Shown here in pieces: positions 23,091-23,659 of a DNA stretch of 23,659 nt. Location of the stretch: positions 1-23,659 of the forward strand of contig DJLG01000012.1 of the NCBI GenBank assembly GCA_002434915.1, in the 5' to 3' direction. Source of the DNA: Proteobacteria bacterium UBA6522. Its GTDB lineage: Bacteria; Pseudomonadota; Gammaproteobacteria; Steroidobacterales; Rariloculaceae. A program made the translations under genes and the position numbers. The notes under the pieces are model-generated. The model had not been told where the DNA came from, ran no database searches, and worked only from the letters and a program-made list of their open reading frames with translations. Positions within the stretch are counted from its first letter, which is position 1. Each line of letters starts with the position of its first letter.

Positions 23091-23659
23091 TATCGTACAG
23101 CAGCAATCTCGCTCTTCATACGGCTTATTGTGCTTTTATAGTCCTTGGTTCCAAATATCGCCGATCCCGCCACGAAAGTATCAGCTCCAGCAGCAGCTAT
23201 TTGAGCAATATTATCCACCTTGACCCCACCATCGACTTCTAATCGAATTTTACGTCCTGACTGATCAATTAGTTGTCTGACAAAAGCTAGCTTGTTCAAC
23301 GTGGCATCAATAAAGCTTTGCCCACCAAAACCAGGATTAACTGACATCAGCAAGATCATATCCACTTTATCCATAACATGATCTAACCAGCTGAGAGGTG
23401 TTGCAGGATTAAAGACTAGACCACTTTTGCATCCAGCCTTGCGGATAAGCTGAAGAGTTCTATCCGGATGATCACTAGCCTCCGGATGAAAACTGATATA
23501 GCTAGCACCAGCATCAGCAAAGTCGCCCACCAGTCGATCCACTGGACTAACCATTAAATGTACATCTATGGGAGCCTCAACCCCATAACTACGTAATGCT
23601 TCACAAACCATCGGGCCAATAGTGAGATTTGGCACATAGTGGTTATCCATAACATCGAA
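23090..23659 (-). CDS. rpe: Ribulose-phosphate 3-epimerase, C-terminal part
   Basis: Interconverts ribulose-5-phosphate and xylulose-5-phosphate in the pentose phosphate pathway. The frame runs to the right edge: residues F-D-V precede the Met that would otherwise seem to be the start, matching the internal 'HFDVMDNHYVPN' of the family, so about 35 N-terminal residues are missing. Conserved parts seen: 'VMDNHYVPNLTIGP', 'PIDVHLMV' (metal His), 'FHPEAS', 'LVFNPATPL', 'ILLMSVNPGFGGQSF', 'EVDGGVKVDNI' (metal Asp) and 'GADTFVAGSAIF'. The 190 residues present resemble E. coli Rpe closely. It lies upstream of thrA with about 257 bases to the preferred thrA start. Confidence 0.96.
   Translation of the reverse strand, partial: FDVMDNHYVPNLTIGPMVCEALRSYGVEAPIDVHLMVSPVDRLVGDFADAGASYISFHPEASDHPDRTLQLIRKAGCKSGLVFNPATPLSWLDHVMDKVDMILLMSVNPGFGGQSFIDATLNKLAFVRQLIDQSGRKIRLEVDGGVKVDNIAQIAAAGADTFVAGSAIFGTKDYKSTISRMKSEIAAVR

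Overview
The window reads as chromosomal, housekeeping DNA from a gammaproteobacterium of fairly low GC (my estimate, about 40%), probably free-living and quite possibly marine. Support: the uvrC-pgsA-tRNA-Gly order known from E. coli, a fused aspartokinase/homoserine dehydrogenase (ThrA), a TatD that starts like the E. coli protein, and AcnA/FumC/PurB/MnmA/Rpe closest to gammaproteobacterial forms in my reading. The habitat is inference from gene style only. Coding density is high; no gene-free stretch exceeds 300 bases, and I see no insertion sequence, prophage, CRISPR array or integrase.

Layout. 1-732: 3' end of a TRAP transporter large permease (cut by the window edge). 812-1840: exported serine hydrolase of the beta-lactamase/6-aminohexanoate-dimer hydrolase type. 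1928-3265 (-): MATE/DinF-type exporter. 3307-8119 (-): a run of type II DAHP synthase, family 5 uracil-DNA glycosylase, uvrC, pgsA and tRNA-Gly(GCC), closed by a good hairpin terminator; DNA repair, phospholipid synthesis and a tRNA share one probable transcript. 8186-11665 (-): fumC, CoA-pyrophosphatase (Nudix), mazG and an AhpD-like gene. 11783-17082 (+): purB, mnmA and acnA, the last with its own extended -10 promoter. 17113-17460 (-): small DUF4389 membrane protein. 17626-18432 (+): tatD. 18447-22832 (-): thrA-thrC-NERD protein. 23090-23659 (-): 3' part of rpe.

The most notable object is the AhpD-like/carboxymuconolactone-decarboxylase gene at 8186-8764 (-). It appears as two open frames, but both halves are in the same frame and separated only by one TGA (8507-8509). 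That TGA falls exactly on the second cysteine of the redox CxxC motif (C83-D-Y-[UGA86]), the codons after it continue the family sequence without a lesion, and a very GC-rich hairpin (8480-8492, loop GUG about 20 nt after the UGA) sits where a bacterial SECIS element belongs. I therefore annotate one 192-residue selenoprotein candidate rather than two ORFs or a pseudogene. Sec-containing AhpD-like proteins are, to my knowledge, a known class from marine metagenomes, so the family is not new, but this gene would be missed or split by standard annotation.

Other points of interest: fumC and purB, two homologous fumarate-handling enzymes, are head to head over a short shared control region; thrA and thrC are coupled with no thrB between them and with a NERD-domain protein attached; nudL and mazG are fused at TAAATG; several genes have annotated-length N-termini that are probably too long (serine hydrolase, DAHP synthase, FumC, DUF4389, ThrA), and shorter starts are chosen here on Shine-Dalgarno or family grounds.
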